Positions 11,390 to 22,058 of a stretch of 64,000 nucleotides of DNA are shown here, in pieces. The stretch is taken from NCBI GenBank assembly GCA_010093685.1, contig MU006229.1, positions 899,271 to 963,270 on the forward strand. The letters are read 5' to 3'. The notes beneath the pieces were generated by a model, which saw only the letters and a program-made list of their open reading frames with translations, made no database searches and was not told the origin of the DNA. How positions within the stretch are numbered: position 1 is the first letter of the stretch; each line of letters opens with the position of its first letter. The position numbers and the translations under genes were made by a program. This DNA is from Ophiobolus disseminans (taxonomy: Eukaryota > Ascomycota > Dothideomycetes > Pleosporales > Phaeosphaeriaceae).

Positions 11390-12859
11390 CTAGATTACAT
11401 CATTCTTACTCCAGAAATGCTCCACAAGCTCTTTTGGAAGCGCTCCGACCCTCTCCTTTGTTTCGTGTATAGTGAAGCATCCGTCATTCAAAGCTACAAA
11501 CACTGCCGATCGATCCTTGGTCAGTGCGACGATATCCCGCATTCTCTGCAGCAACCACACAAGTTTCTGCAAAAACACCTGACTCTTCGTTTCCCATTCC
11601 TCGAATTCTTGCGGGGTGACGTGCTTAGTTCGAAGCTTCGCATAGCTGTATTGGCCTGGAAATTGCTTGTTGTACTGCCCAAGACAACAGATTGGTGTGC
11701 GGCCGAACCACATCTGTTCGACTGGACGACTGCCAGTATTGCTCTTTATCTCAACGAGCTGATGCTGCTTCGCAAGACTACCCTTGGGGATGACAATCGT
11801 AGCGCCGGAATAGTTGATCGCTTCAACGGGATCGGTGCATTCGGGATGGTGACACGGTGGCGCACTAGCATTGTTTGGTTCTTCCGCATCTGGATCGTAC
11901 GCATCAACCTCGTACCTCACAACTGTGTTCAAATGAGCAAGCATGTACATTGAGGCACGATGGTGAGTGCTTGCGCCTTTGAGCTCAGGACCCTTGGCTG
12001 TGAGAGCTGCCTCGAAGGTGTGTCTGTATCCGGCGTGTTTACCTTTCGCATGTCGGACCTTCCTACCAACGAAGAGAGTGTTGCCTTCCATGTCCAGGTC
12101 CAAGTGAAATGGTTGGTACGGATCTCGCCTAATGAGCCTAAGCAGATTCGACAGAACAGTCCTGCTCACCACGATGTCGACTCTATCAAAGCGAAAAGAT
12201 GGGTATGTGATACCCGTGGCTCGAACGAGGGGCTCATACTGATATTTGGGGAATTTCTCCGCATGCTCATCCATGTAGAAGAGACCGGGATCAGGCTGCA
12301 ACACCAGCGGGCCTTTTTGATAGTCGGCCCTCTTGGGCTTCATATATTGTGGCGCACCTCCAGGTGCGCATATAGTAGGCACTTGAGAGTCCATAATGGT
12401 ATATCTAGTGAGAACGGCTGAGCCGTCTTTCGAAGAAACCATACCTTCACATGGCAAATTGTCTTCAGGTCTCAATTCGAAGACTATCTCATCGCATGCG
12501 TTGTCAAGCATCCAATCAGTGTCCTTGGGCTTCGTGAAGCGAACATTGAAGACATTCTCGGTCTTGGTCTCATACTCACGCTTGTTGTGCGCACTGTCGA
12601 TGTATGATCTGCCATTAGCGACAGAGATCGAGAATACAGGGACTGAATAGGCGCGGGGTCGTCTGGGAATTGACATTCTGCGCGGTGGGAAAAATAGGAA
12701 CTGAGTGGTAGTGATGCTGGTCGATGGTTGCGGAGAGTAGAAGTCGAGAGCAGTACTGTCTCGGAAGAGAGGTTGAACGGAGAAGAAGATGAAGGATGCA
12801 GTGGCTGAAGAGAGCGAGGTTGTAGGGAGAAAATATAGGTTTGAGTTTGAGAAAGTCAT
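11390..12859 (-). CDS. Fungal conserved protein (often labelled 'geranylgeranyl pyrophosphate synthetase')
   Basis: Single-exon frame of 489 codons. The central part (about 150-330) matches a pan-fungal family: VPTICAPG-P-, a GLFY-D-A--P-Y--EP-- block, then NLLRL-, NTLFVGRK, GYRHTFEAA and a NTVVRYEVDAY block. Automatic annotation often calls these geranylgeranyl pyrophosphate synthetases, but I see no DDxxD prenyl-diphosphate motif and no alpha-helical synthase pattern, so that function is not supported. The first ATG at 12859 opens a Ser/Thr/Phe-rich stretch unlike the rest; the second ATG at 12676 (MSIPRRPRAYS, 428 residues) is probably the true start. The role is unknown. Confident gene, unknown function. 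Confidence 0.82.
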   Translation of the reverse strand: MTFSNSNLYFLPTTSLSSATASFIFFSVQPLFRDSTALDFYSPQPSTSITTTQFLFFPPRRMSIPRRPRAYSVPVFSISVANGRSYIDSAHNKREYETKTENVFNVRFTKPKDTDWMLDNACDEIVFELRPEDNLPCEGMVSSKDGSAVLTRYTIMDSQVPTICAPGGAPQYMKPKRADYQKGPLVLQPDPGLFYMDEHAEKFPKYQYEPLVRATGITYPSFRFDRVDIVVSRTVLSNLLRLIRRDPYQPFHLDLDMEGNTLFVGRKVRHAKGKHAGYRHTFEAALTAKGPELKGASTHHRASMYMLAHLNTVVRYEVDAYDPDAEEPNNASAPPCHHPECTDPVEAINYSGATIVIPKGSLAKQHQLVEIKSNTGSRPVEQMWFGRTPICCLGQYNKQFPGQYSYAKLRTKHVTPQEFEEWETKSQVFLQKLVWLLQRMRDIVALTKDRSAVFVALNDGCFTIHETKERVGALPKELVEHFWSKNDVI

Positions 12860-14240
12860 TTTGTAGGAGGGAAAATGTGAAAGAGAGCCATCACGCCTTT
12901 AACAAGGATCCAATTAGAGTTGTTGTGAGAAGGTTTACAAACGAAGCGAACGTTATGGTTACGTCACTGACTTGCTTGATATATGGTGAATGAAAAGGAA
13001 GCCCTAAAGATAGGGCCATGCAGAAATGATTATGAAAAGACGTCTGAAGCCACAAGATGGGTAGATTGTCTTGACGTCGACCGATGAGATTTAGAGAGGG
13101 TTCAAAAGGTCCCTGATGTACACTAATCAAAGGATGTTTGCTGGTGCGCGACGTGGGCAACTCCGCAATCAGGCTATATCTGGAAATCTTCTCACTGCGT
13201 GGCTCATAGAGTTGCTAAAGATGTCAGCAGATTTCCCTGGTGTAAAACTTTCCTGAGGCTCGGGGAGTTTCTCGAAGTACTCGCACCTTCAAGTCGATGT
13301 GCAGTTCATGTAGCAAGTTCGGCTGCAATAGTTTCACAAATCCCGTTGATGTCTCAGACATATGCTGCTGTATCGACTCACCAAGTCAATCTAGCGGATT
13401 CTTTAGAGTATCAATCGCTTGTGTCCGTCTATATGCGCGCACGTCCCTCGAAAGATCGATTTGTGTTTGTATTAGAGCGGAGGCGAAATCGTCCACTCTT
13501 CCTGTCAAATTTTAGGGGCACAAAGTGGAAGTTCTAACTCAGATTTTCAGGACAACATAAACACCCAGGTTCCTGAAAGTTAGTGCAGTATATGCTGAAG
13601 ACCTTTCCATGAGATAATGATGGTAGGACCTTCACAGCTCTCGAGGCTCGGAAATCGGCTTCAAACTTATTAGCTTGAGGATCCCGTGCTTTCGAGGATT
13701 ACATCCCTAATGTACACTAAGCCGTTGGGTAGATTCGGATGGGAAGTTCGCCCCAGTTGTGTACGCGCCCATCGTCTAGTGAGGCTATGCAGTAGAGGGC
13801 GCTTCGCGTAAGCCGGACCCCATCACTAACAACAATATCGGCTTTCAACAGTTTGCTAATCCTGGGGCTGAATCGAGAGCCATGGCCACCAGATGTTGGT
13901 GGCTCGAGACGATTGGAAATCGGGCTTAGAGTGTGCACAAAGTAGATGAGCGGGTAAGCGGATGCGCAGCGTATGACACGGCAAGAAGATACGCTGCGTA
14001 ATGCGTACATCATCTAGACCAAGTTCCCTGTCCTAATTGCCTTACTCCATGAATGAAGTCGGCGAGGGCGTTCCAAGGTTGGATGCAGGAGAGCTGAAAG
14101 AACTTGTCGCATCTGTACAATAAGCGATGGTGCCAAACTGTGATTGGTCGGGCCGATTTCGGCAACAATACACTCCACGAAACAACCAGAAAGTATGCAT
14201 CGCGACCTGACAGCCCCAAAGCGCATTCTATAGCAAAGAC
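12860..14240. other. Intergenic 1.4 kb, nothing supported
   Basis: Divergent upstream region for the minus-strand gene ending at 12859 and the deformylase at 14241. Frames such as 13717-14013 (minus) and 13199-13537 (plus) have no domain and no supporting splice structure. No RNA gene was found. Confidence 0.5.
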
Positions 14241-15323
14241 ATGCTCCTTCGACCAGCGCGACACTGTTCCCTATCGTTCCACACACCAGCACGGGCAATA
14301 TCGGTCCGGCAACCGCCACAGACGCCCATAACACCTTGCCGAAACCGGCAAAACACGTTTCTCAAATTTTCGACAAAAGAGTCATTGACGAGTAGGCGCA
14401 CAATAACAACTTCGACCTCCCGCTTTCAAAAAATCGGCTCATCAGAAACCTCCCGAATTTCGACATCTGCGAAAATGGCAGGCGACGATCACTACCTCAC
14501 GCTACAATGCCCCGACAAATCAGGCATCGTGTACGCGGTCACGGGCCTGCTAGCAAAGGAGAACCTCACTATTCTGGACCTGCAGCAATTCTCAGACCCA
14601 GTGTCGAAGACGTTTTTCATGCGCGTCCATTTCGGACACTCTGCTGAGCTCGCGGGCCTGCAGGAGAGCATGAAAACGCTCGCCGACGAGATGAAGATGG
14701 ACTACCAAATCCGGCGCGTGGATGCAAAACCCAAAATCCTCATCATGGTCTCGAAGATCGGCCACTGTCTCAACGACCTCTTATTCCGCGTAAAGTCTGG
14801 GCAATTGAAGGTCGACGTACCCATCATCGTGTCAAATCACCCCGAGTTCGCGGAGCTGGCCAAGAACAACGGTATCGAGTTTCATCACTTGCCTGTCACA
14901 AAGGACACCAAGGAGAAGCAGGAAACTCAGATCTTGGACCTCATTGCGAAGCATGATATCGACCTTGTGGTACTGGCGCGGTACATGCAAGTCCTGTCTC
15001 CGCGCCTGTGCACGGAAATGTCCGGCAAGATCATCAACATCCATCACTCTTTCTTGCCGTCTTTCAAGGGCGCGAAACCATACCACCAGGCTTTCGAGCG
15101 CGGTGTCAAGATCATCGGCGCGACGGCGCATTTCGTTACTGCGGATTTGGACGAGGGGCCGATTATCGAGCAGCGCGTTGCGAGGGTTGATCACGCGTTG
15201 AGTCCCAAGGAACTGGTGGAGGAGGGAAGCAACGTCGAGAGTCAGGTTCTCGCTGCTGCGGTCAAGTGGTGGAGTGAGAAGAGGGTATTTTTAAATGGGC
15301 AGAAGACGGTGGTGTTTAACTAG
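14241..15323 (+). CDS. Formyltetrahydrofolate deformylase (PurU-like)
   Basis: Hydrolyses 10-formyl-THF to THF and formate, controlling the one-carbon pool. Intronless, 360 residues from ATG 14241. Residues 1-78 are rich in Arg, Ser and Thr with no acidic residues until position 47, as in a mitochondrial presequence. A second ATG at residue 79 (MAGDDHYLTLQC) starts exactly at the conserved body, about the size of bacterial PurU (280 residues). The ACT domain spans about 84-165 (CPDKSGIVYAVTG), and the formyltransferase-fold domain about 170-345. The catalytic block is present: NIHHSFLPSF (Asn and His), then ATAHFVTADLDEGPII (His and Asp). Dual targeting through the two starts is possible but inferred. 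Confidence 0.93.
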   Translation: MLLRPARHCSLSFHTPARAISVRQPPQTPITPCRNRQNTFLKFSTKESLTSRRTITTSTSRFQKIGSSETSRISTSAKMAGDDHYLTLQCPDKSGIVYAVTGLLAKENLTILDLQQFSDPVSKTFFMRVHFGHSAELAGLQESMKTLADEMKMDYQIRRVDAKPKILIMVSKIGHCLNDLLFRVKSGQLKVDVPIIVSNHPEFAELAKNNGIEFHHLPVTKDTKEKQETQILDLIAKHDIDLVVLARYMQVLSPRLCTEMSGKIINIHHSFLPSFKGAKPYHQAFERGVKIIGATAHFVTADLDEGPIIEQRVARVDHALSPKELVEEGSNVESQVLAAAVKWWSEKRVFLNGQKTVVFN

Positions 15324-15805
15324 ACTATACGTGCGCTGAGTATGGGCAAAAGCAGAGATAGTAGAGCGCAAAAGCGAATTTGTACATACAATAAAGTTCA
15401 CCAAAACCACAACATAGCTTGCAACAACGTGATTGTGCCCACCAACTTCTCTCGATCGTTCGGTGCACCTTCCTCCGCCGAATCGTGGGGTAGCGGAAGA
15501 GATCCGACCCCAGCATTCGGCACATCGCAAAACGGTATGGGTGTTTCCATTTCGAGCGGGGTGGCACCGTAACGAGGCACACGTCTACGAGGCAGCTGTG
15601 CATGAGGCTCGCTCGATGCGACGCATTTGTGGGTCCAGGAATGTTCCTCCACGGAGCCAAGAGGTATCAGAAGTAGCTGTGGGGAGATGAGTAGGTGTAT
15701 AAAAGTACTGCGTGTGGTGCGCGCATCTTGGTGAACTGTATATACTCAAGTTCAATTAGAGTTTCATTGAGATAAAAGATCTTATAGAACGAACCCACAT
15801 CCACA
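15324..15805. other. Intergenic, deformylase 3' flank and SDR promoter
   Basis: No supported gene; short frames on both strands without domains. Confidence 0.5.
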
Positions 15806-16708
15806 ATGTCATCAAAATCAGACTCAACACCCGTGAAAACGGTACAACTCGAAGGCAAAATCATTGCAATTACCGGCGCAAACAGGGGTATATACAACTC
15901 AATCCGCATACATTACAATGTACAAGTCCACTAACACCACACCAGGAATCGGCCTCGGCATAGCAGACTGCTGCCTCTCCAACGGCGCAAAAGCAATCTA
16001 CAGCATCGACATTGGCGAAACAGGCGACGAGTTTGCAGACCTCTCCAAGAAATTCCCTGACCAGCTCTTCGCTCTTCAGGCCGATGTAACAAAAGAAGAC
16101 TCCATCCAAGCTGCCATCGATAAGATACTCGAACAAGCCGGCGGACTCCATGGCATGGTGTGCAACGCCGGACGAACGAAGCACAAGGCTGCGCTGGACT
16201 TTACGACCGAGGAGATCGATCAATTGTGGGGTGTGAATCTGTACGGTAGCTTTTACTCCGCAAGATGCGCGGCGAGAGCGTTCATAAAGCAAGGCGTGAA
16301 GGGATCGATTGTGTTCACTGCGTCGATGGCGTCGTATCGTCCCAACAAGGTATACTTCCCCCTCCTGTCTAGGTTCACAGATGGAACTAATTCCATCAGC
16401 GGGTCCCCTCAGCACCCTACGGCGCGTCCAAAGCAGGCGTGCGCAACATGACACACACGCTCGCCTTGGAATGGGCGCAATACAACATCCGCGTGAATTC
16501 CGTCTCTCCAGGCCTCGTCAAGACGGCAATGACATACTGGGTGCCTCAACAGCCTGACTGGGAGCAGCAGCTCAAGTACTACGGAGGCATGCCTCGATTG
16601 GCGGAGGTGGAGGAGCTGGGCGGTGCTTACGTGTATTTGCTGAGTGATGCGGCGAGCTATACTACGAGCATTGACATTCCGGTCAATGGTGTGATTGGTA
16701 TTTGTTGA
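15806..16708 (+). CDS. Short-chain dehydrogenase/reductase (polyol/sorbose-reductase-like)
   Basis: NAD(P)-dependent oxidoreductase of the classical SDR family; related fungal enzymes reduce sorbose/fructose or oxidise mannitol and arabinitol. Model join(15806..15887,15946..16349,16400..16708), 264 residues. Intron 1 (58 nt) interrupts the cofactor motif, which becomes TGANRGIGLGIA after splicing. Intron 2 (50 nt) lies between RPNK and RVPSAPYGASKAG. NAG (in CNAGRTKH), the catalytic Ser in TASMAS, and the YGASK Tyr/Lys pair are present, followed by NSVSPGLVKTAMT. The length is typical. It is convergent with the membrane-protein gene at 16819-19164, with only about 110 bp between stops. Substrate not determined. 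Confidence 0.92.
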
Positions 16709-16818
16709 GTACATCGGCCGGAGGTTGCGAAAAGTGGCGAAGCTGATCAGGCGCCGTGCACTTGTACGGGCGTGCGTAAATATTTGGAAATATCCTACAA
16801 TGAAGCGGCCTGTCTTAT

Positions 16819-19164
16819 TCAATCTTCGTACTTCTCCACTTTCTGTCTCTTGCTGCGCCTCTGCAATCCCGCATATGGAATGCCTCGCCGTATCGGACCG
16901 ACTTCTGACGCGACGCCGAACGCACAGTGACCGACGCCTTGGTATCCGTCTCCGTTTTGGTACTCGACATCCGTGTGCTCGTTGAGTACACCGAATTTGA
17001 GCTTGGTGTGCATAAGCTCGATCGGAAACGGGTCGTTCCCAAGACAAGCACCGCGGCTAATGTCGTCAAGAGTTGTGTTCCGGGTAGTGACCAAGATGCG
17101 AGAGAAGCCGGTGGAAAAGGTCGTGCCGTCCTCCCATATTGTGAGGGCCCCAAAGGCGAGGATGAGAAGTGTGATGAAGATGACGGGTGCGTAGCATTGC
17201 CATAACCTTTGTGGAACGTAGACAAAAGACGACTTGAAATTTGAGCGGTTGACCATGACCCGTTCGTTATCAACTGTAAGCATCTCGGGTGCAGACAGGA
17301 GTGATATGACCATGTCCGCGTAGAAACTCTCAATCTCCTCCGAAAGGTTGCGTTTAGGTTCACTGCTCTTTCCAACCAGTCGTGTATTGGTAAAATGATC
17401 AGATTGAACCACCGCATAACCTGGACCCGGGAGCGGAGGTTCCATTTCTACGCGACCGCGCAGAAAGGTGCGGAACATCTCCCCAAGTGCATAGTACGCA
17501 GCTGTCTTCTTGTATAGCGAGACGTCGCCTCGAGGGCTGATGTAGTTTTCCTTTGGTCCGGGTGGTACAGTCAAGTCCGGTTTACCGTCTTCCCCGATAG
17601 TATGGTTCGTGTCTATTATCGGATGCAAATACTTGCGGGTTGCCATGGAATGAAAGAATGGCTCTTTCCAGTCCCACATTACTTTGTACTCAGTCTCCAT
17701 ATGAACGCATCGGATGATGCGAGGTTCATATCGATGGGTCCAGTTCGAGGCGAGGGGATCATCGGCCTTGATAGTCTCCGAGGTGTTATATGAATGACCA
17801 ATCCATAGCACAGGCTCGGATTTGAACACGCCTAAGTCCTCTGGAGGCGTGTCAAGAGGATATCCGCCTGGGCCCTTCTCAACTTGGTCTTCAGGCAGCT
17901 GTGGTCGTGCATAGGCGCCAAAATCGACCTCTGCTTTGTACACATATCGTCCAGTAGGCACGAGCTCTGATGTATTGAACGGCGCTCCCAAATCTTTCAA
18001 CCTGCCCATGTCATTAACGCCTTTCGCAATCTCCGTGCACTGATAGCCTGGAGCAACGAAAGTTTGCTCGTAGGTGCAATTGAACGAGCCCCCACAGGCT
18101 CCTTGACGGCCGTCTTGCCTAATGTTAGGATGGTTCATGCCATTGTAAGCGAGCAGCAGCGCGGTCCTCTTCAGTTCCGCAGAAGGTTGATCGTAGTAGT
18201 CAAATAAACCTGGTGCTGTGGGGTCACGGCTCGTAGTGTTGTAATACATGACTGACCGCTTGTTACCGCCGCCCACGAAGCCTACAGGTTTCCGCCAATT
18301 TTTGTTCGTCTCAGCCGTAAAATTTACCGTTGGTACCATTAATTCGAGAGACTGTCTATCCTCATAGTTGCCAAAGGTAAGAGCACCAGGTGAGAAGATG
18401 ATGGTCGCAATCGGGATTAGCCAGACCACCATGGCGATGGCAACGACGAAGGGCGCGCTTGATATAGCTTCCCAATTGCCAAAGATAGTTGGGTCTTCTG
18501 TGGCACCAAATAACTGATCGATCGACAACACTGATAGCGCGCGATCCCGGAAGGCCCTCCATATGCGCTGCCGGAGAACCAGAACAGCGCAACCACCAAA
18601 TGCTACTTTAGCGCAATAGGCGAGAGCACGGCCGTACAGCACGTAGCGAAACTTCTTGTCCTCGTCCTTGACGTTCTGGTGGTGCAGCCAGCGGTAGAGA
18701 AAATGTTGACAAAGAGCGAAAACGACACCCATTAGGAGAGAGAAGACCATTAATGCGGGTATCCGCCAATGCACGTGCCATTGTGCAGATTGAGTTGCGC
18801 GGTGGGCGATGAGTCTCTCAGTCATGGGATCTGTCCTAACCCGGCTCATACCTGAGCCAAACGAATACAGAGTATCTGGAGTTCGAGCGTAAAGTGGCCG
18901 TGGCCCGGGTGAGCTCAATGGTGGAGAGAATAGACCAGGCTTTGACGGAGAGTTGTAACGGTGGTGCTTTGGCGAAGCAACTGGAGCCATCTGTATTCCA
19001 AGTCCTGGATCCACGTCCTCTTGGAACCTCGATCGCTGGTTTCTTGAATAGTCGTTCGCGTCGTCGCTCGTTCTTTGAGGCACTGAAGCGTATTCTGGTC
19101 GCGCTACACGCGCCGCCGGTGAGGCCAGCGGCGACACTGGATATTGTAGATTTTGGGATTCCAT
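16819..19164 (-). CDS. Large fungal membrane glycoprotein (781 aa), function unknown
   Basis: Single exon. The N-terminal 130 residues are Ser/Pro/Arg-rich and probably cytosolic. Hydrophobic segments lie near 134-156, 176-198 and 238-262. A domain of about 400 residues follows, with many N-glycosylation sequons (NFT, NTT, NCT, NTS, NWT, NHT, NLS) and cysteines, and so is probably outside the cell. A last membrane helix lies at about 672-690, then a basic tail ending near RRSKRQKVEKYED. This architecture matches a conserved Pezizomycotina family that databases sometimes call formylmethionine deformylase-like; no deformylase motif is visible and I would not use that name functionally. Start ATG 19164 has no upstream in-frame alternative. 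Confidence 0.85.
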   Translation of the reverse strand: MESQNLQYPVSPLASPAARVARPEYASVPQRTSDDANDYSRNQRSRFQEDVDPGLGIQMAPVASPKHHRYNSPSKPGLFSPPLSSPGPRPLYARTPDTLYSFGSGMSRVRTDPMTERLIAHRATQSAQWHVHWRIPALMVFSLLMGVVFALCQHFLYRWLHHQNVKDEDKKFRYVLYGRALAYCAKVAFGGCAVLVLRQRIWRAFRDRALSVLSIDQLFGATEDPTIFGNWEAISSAPFVVAIAMVVWLIPIATIIFSPGALTFGNYEDRQSLELMVPTVNFTAETNKNWRKPVGFVGGGNKRSVMYYNTTSRDPTAPGLFDYYDQPSAELKRTALLLAYNGMNHPNIRQDGRQGACGGSFNCTYEQTFVAPGYQCTEIAKGVNDMGRLKDLGAPFNTSELVPTGRYVYKAEVDFGAYARPQLPEDQVEKGPGGYPLDTPPEDLGVFKSEPVLWIGHSYNTSETIKADDPLASNWTHRYEPRIIRCVHMETEYKVMWDWKEPFFHSMATRKYLHPIIDTNHTIGEDGKPDLTVPPGPKENYISPRGDVSLYKKTAAYYALGEMFRTFLRGRVEMEPPLPGPGYAVVQSDHFTNTRLVGKSSEPKRNLSEEIESFYADMVISLLSAPEMLTVDNERVMVNRSNFKSSFVYVPQRLWQCYAPVIFITLLILAFGALTIWEDGTTFSTGFSRILVTTRNTTLDDISRGACLGNDPFPIELMHTKLKFGVLNEHTDVEYQNGDGYQGVGHCAFGVASEVGPIRRGIPYAGLQRRSKRQKVEKYED

Positions 19165-20245
19165 GGTTGACGTGGGAGATGTTCGCTTGGAGTGTGGGGA
19201 TCTTATTCCTGGGTCATGGTGGGACGAGATGCGCGGGGAACAGCACTTGCGTGGTGTACGTGTTTATGACAGCTGGACGTATCCGCGAAGATTCTGAGAC
19301 GCGAGCAATTTGCTGACCTTAATGCATGTACCTTCAGGATGTGGTTATCAGACGGGAAAACGGTGAGAATAAAGCGGAGCCTCCGCGTCTGCGCAGCTGA
19401 ACAACACCTTCTCAGGGCTGAGCTGCAGGTGTCAGCGGCCAAGATGGAAGCGTACAGGGTTGAGGCAGTGCGCCCCCTTCTGGAGATTGCACGACTGGAT
19501 GCGCGAATCAGGCCTCCTGCCGTCAGCCGCTTCGCTTACAATTGTACGCAAAGTCGCGTCTTCGCCCCAACCGCCCTCAGGCGAGCCGAACGGCCGCTAA
19601 ACGTTCGTCGAGTTGCTCCCGCAAATAGATGGTGCGGCGGGTATGCCTTGAGAAGGACGGTGTGGCAGTCAGGCTAAAAGTCTTTGTGGCTGAAAGTGCA
19701 TGCCCGGCGATGTTTAGTGGAGTGGTCTAGGTCTTGACCGGATAAGCGTGCCGTTGTGAGGCAGATCAAACAACGGGCGTAACCTCATCTTCCCTTCTCG
19801 TCGACCCGAACGAAGCACTCTCGGACTCTAGAGGTCTGACAACCATCATGACTGCGGTGGATTCTTGCCTTGGATGACACCAATATGTAGTCCGATACTG
19901 ACATGATACACGAAGTTTTTCGACTATCGTGCTGAAAGAGCTTGGGAGGGGTTCATGTGCGACCTTGTGGAGGCGCAGACCTCAGACAGCCTCAATAGCG
20001 ACTATGTTACCTTGGGAAGTAGAGGCACATTCAAAACGCTGTGCGCTTGGCGAAAGATGTGTCTGAGGAGCAGTCGATGAAGCGAGGCTTGCATAGAGAC
20101 GGTGAGGTGATGCAGCCCTGGAGGGCCTTCCGAACTGACGAAGATTAGCACGCCAAGCATCACGACATCCACAGACGAATCTGTCTGAACTGTGAGCCGG
20201 AGGGCTTTACACGGAATACGTCTAGAAAAACACGACTTTAAAACA
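19165..20245. other. Divergent intergenic region, 1.1 kb
   Basis: Upstream of both the membrane-protein gene (minus) and the HAD gene (plus). Short frames only; no domain seen. Confidence 0.5.
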
Positions 20246-20998
20246 ATGGACCAAACAGCGTTTTGTGAACGTCTGTCTGAAGTATCATGGTTCTTCTTCG
20301 ACCTCGATGACACACTTCACTCCTTCCGCGCAGCGTCATCGACTGCCACAACAAGCACACTCCAGCTCATCCTCGTCCGAAACCCAAACTACACGTTCAG
20401 TGTATCGAGCCTCCAATCCTCATACGCCGCGATCCTTGAGTCGCGAACGCAAGCAGCATTCGTCGACGGCAAGACCTCGCACCAGTACCGCCAGGACCGA
20501 TTTCGCCTCTTACTCGAAGAATATAGAGTAGAAGTAGTTGATGAAACCATGGAAGCGCTACTAGCATGCTACGAAACTACTCTAATAGTGAATGTACAAC
20601 TCAAACCCGGCGCTCAAGCACTCTTGCAAACGCTCAAAGCTCGAGGCAAGAAGATTGCAATAATAACAGAAGGGCCACAGGATGCGCAGGAACGCACGAT
20701 TGCTGCGCTAGGTCTCGCGCCATTTGTTGACTACCTCGCTACTACGAATGAACACGGTGTTGCGAAGACGAATGGCTTGTTTCCACGGGTGCTGGAGGCG
20801 CTGGGCGTGAACGGCAAAGAAGTGGTGATGGTGGGCGATAGTTGGGAAAGAGACATCGTACCTGCAACACACGCTGGAATCTCATGCGTATGGTACAACG
20901 AGCACGGCACCGAATCTTTATCGAAAACTGACAGTGCCATGGGAATTAAAGCATTGGACGAACTACGACATCTAATCATCTCCACCCAAAAACTTTAA
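20246..20998 (+). CDS. HAD-superfamily hydrolase
   Basis: Haloacid-dehalogenase-fold phosphohydrolase, 250 residues. ATG 20246 (MDQTAFC) is the first ATG in frame. Motif I is FFDLDDTLH (nucleophile and acid Asp), motif II the Thr in IITEGP, motif III the Lys in VAKTNGLFP, and motif IV GDSWERD. The helical cap is inserted between motifs I and II (about 30-110), the C1-cap arrangement of pyrimidine 5'-nucleotidase and 2-haloacid dehalogenase relatives. The substrate is not predictable. The stop lies 16 bp from the stop of the convergent SDR gene at 21015, so the 3' UTRs must overlap. Confidence 0.9.
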   Translation: MDQTAFCERLSEVSWFFFDLDDTLHSFRAASSTATTSTLQLILVRNPNYTFSVSSLQSSYAAILESRTQAAFVDGKTSHQYRQDRFRLLLEEYRVEVVDETMEALLACYETTLIVNVQLKPGAQALLQTLKARGKKIAIITEGPQDAQERTIAALGLAPFVDYLATTNEHGVAKTNGLFPRVLEALGVNGKEVVMVGDSWERDIVPATHAGISCVWYNEHGTESLSKTDSAMGIKALDELRHLIISTQKL

Positions 20999-21014
20999 CT
21001 TGGGAAAGACACAA

Positions 21015-22058
21015 TTACTCCCCATCCTTCAACCCAACTATCCCCAAGCTATCCACCCACAACCTCTCCTCCCCCTCAACGTCATACACCCACTCCGCCC
21101 ACCCCTCATTCGCATGCTCATACATGCCCTCAACCTTCCTCGTCTCCACCCTACTCTTCTGCTCCACCATACTCGCCAAATACCGTCCGCCCTTGTGTTT
21201 CCACTCCTCGCTGACCGCGGCATAAACCTGCGTCGCCGCGCCCTGTTCCGCGGACTTGTACGTGCGAAACGTATCAGGCGTCATGGTCGCAACGATTGGG
21301 TCGTCTGCGGTGAGGTGCTTTGCGAGCCCGGAAGTTGCTATGCCACCCGGATGCACGGATGTGGCGTGTAGGTGTTGGGAACCGTAGCGGCGCTCGATGG
21401 CGTTTGCGAACCAGATGTTTGCTGTTTTGGACTGGGAGTATGCGTCCCAGGGGGAGTAGGGGGTGTTGTCGTAATTGTAGTCGCCGAGGTGCACGGGGTT
21501 GAACATGTGTGCGAGGCTGGAGATGCTAACGTAGCGGCTGGGGTACTCTGGAGTCGCGGAGGCGAGGAGGGCGGACTTGAGCAGGTGGAAGAGGAGGAAG
21601 TGGGAGAGGTGGTTTGTGGCGAATTGCTGTTCGAAGCCGTCTGTCGTCTTACCAAATGGGGTGGCCATTATACCTGCGTTGGCGATGATGGCGTTGAGCT
21701 TGCCTTTGCTCTTGGTTAGGAATTCCTGGGCGCCGGCGCAGATGCTGGCGAAGTTGTCGAGGGACATGTTGATGAGGTTGATTTTGCCGCCGCCGGGGTG
21801 CTCCTCATCCAGAATTTGGTTGATAACTTGTTGGCCTTTGGGCATGTCACGGACGGTGCCGAAGACGTGGGCACCTGTGGTGTGGAGAGCTCGCACTGTC
21901 TCGAGACCAATACCGGAAGATACGCCGGTTACCAAGAAGACTTTGTCGCTGAGCTTCCCTAGTAGTCCTTCGTCTTTGATGACTTGGAGTGCTGTTGGAC
22001 GAGCATCGCCAGGCCCGGTCACGTTGGCAAGCTTGTGAGCTTCGGCGTAGCGGGACAT
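21015..22058 (-). CDS. Short-chain dehydrogenase (WWOX/retinol-dehydrogenase-like)
   Basis: Single exon, 347 residues. Cofactor motif TGVSSGIG near residue 44, NAG in IIANAGIMATP, catalytic Ser in YVSISS and Tyr-x3-Lys in YSQSKTANIW, then HPGGIATSGL. The length and the ANIW--AIERRYG block place it with the WWOX/light-dependent protochlorophyllide-reductase-like SDRs widespread in fungi. There is no signal peptide. The ATG at 22058 is followed by a short polar leader. Substrate unknown. Confidence 0.92.
   Translation of the reverse strand: MSRYAEAHKLANVTGPGDARPTALQVIKDEGLLGKLSDKVFLVTGVSSGIGLETVRALHTTGAHVFGTVRDMPKGQQVINQILDEEHPGGGKINLINMSLDNFASICAGAQEFLTKSKGKLNAIIANAGIMATPFGKTTDGFEQQFATNHLSHFLLFHLLKSALLASATPEYPSRYVSISSLAHMFNPVHLGDYNYDNTPYSPWDAYSQSKTANIWFANAIERRYGSQHLHATSVHPGGIATSGLAKHLTADDPIVATMTPDTFRTYKSAEQGAATQVYAAVSEEWKHKGGRYLASMVEQKSRVETRKVEGMYEHANEGWAEWVYDVEGEERLWVDSLGIVGLKDGE

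Noticed and set aside
13768..13800. tRNA-Glu/Asp-like start (CATCGTCTAGTGAGGCTATG)
   Set aside because: Matches only the A-box region; no anticodon arm or B box follows at the right distance.
13717..14013. 98-codon minus-strand frame
   Set aside because: Isolated frame with no domain, in the divergent promoter of the deformylase gene.
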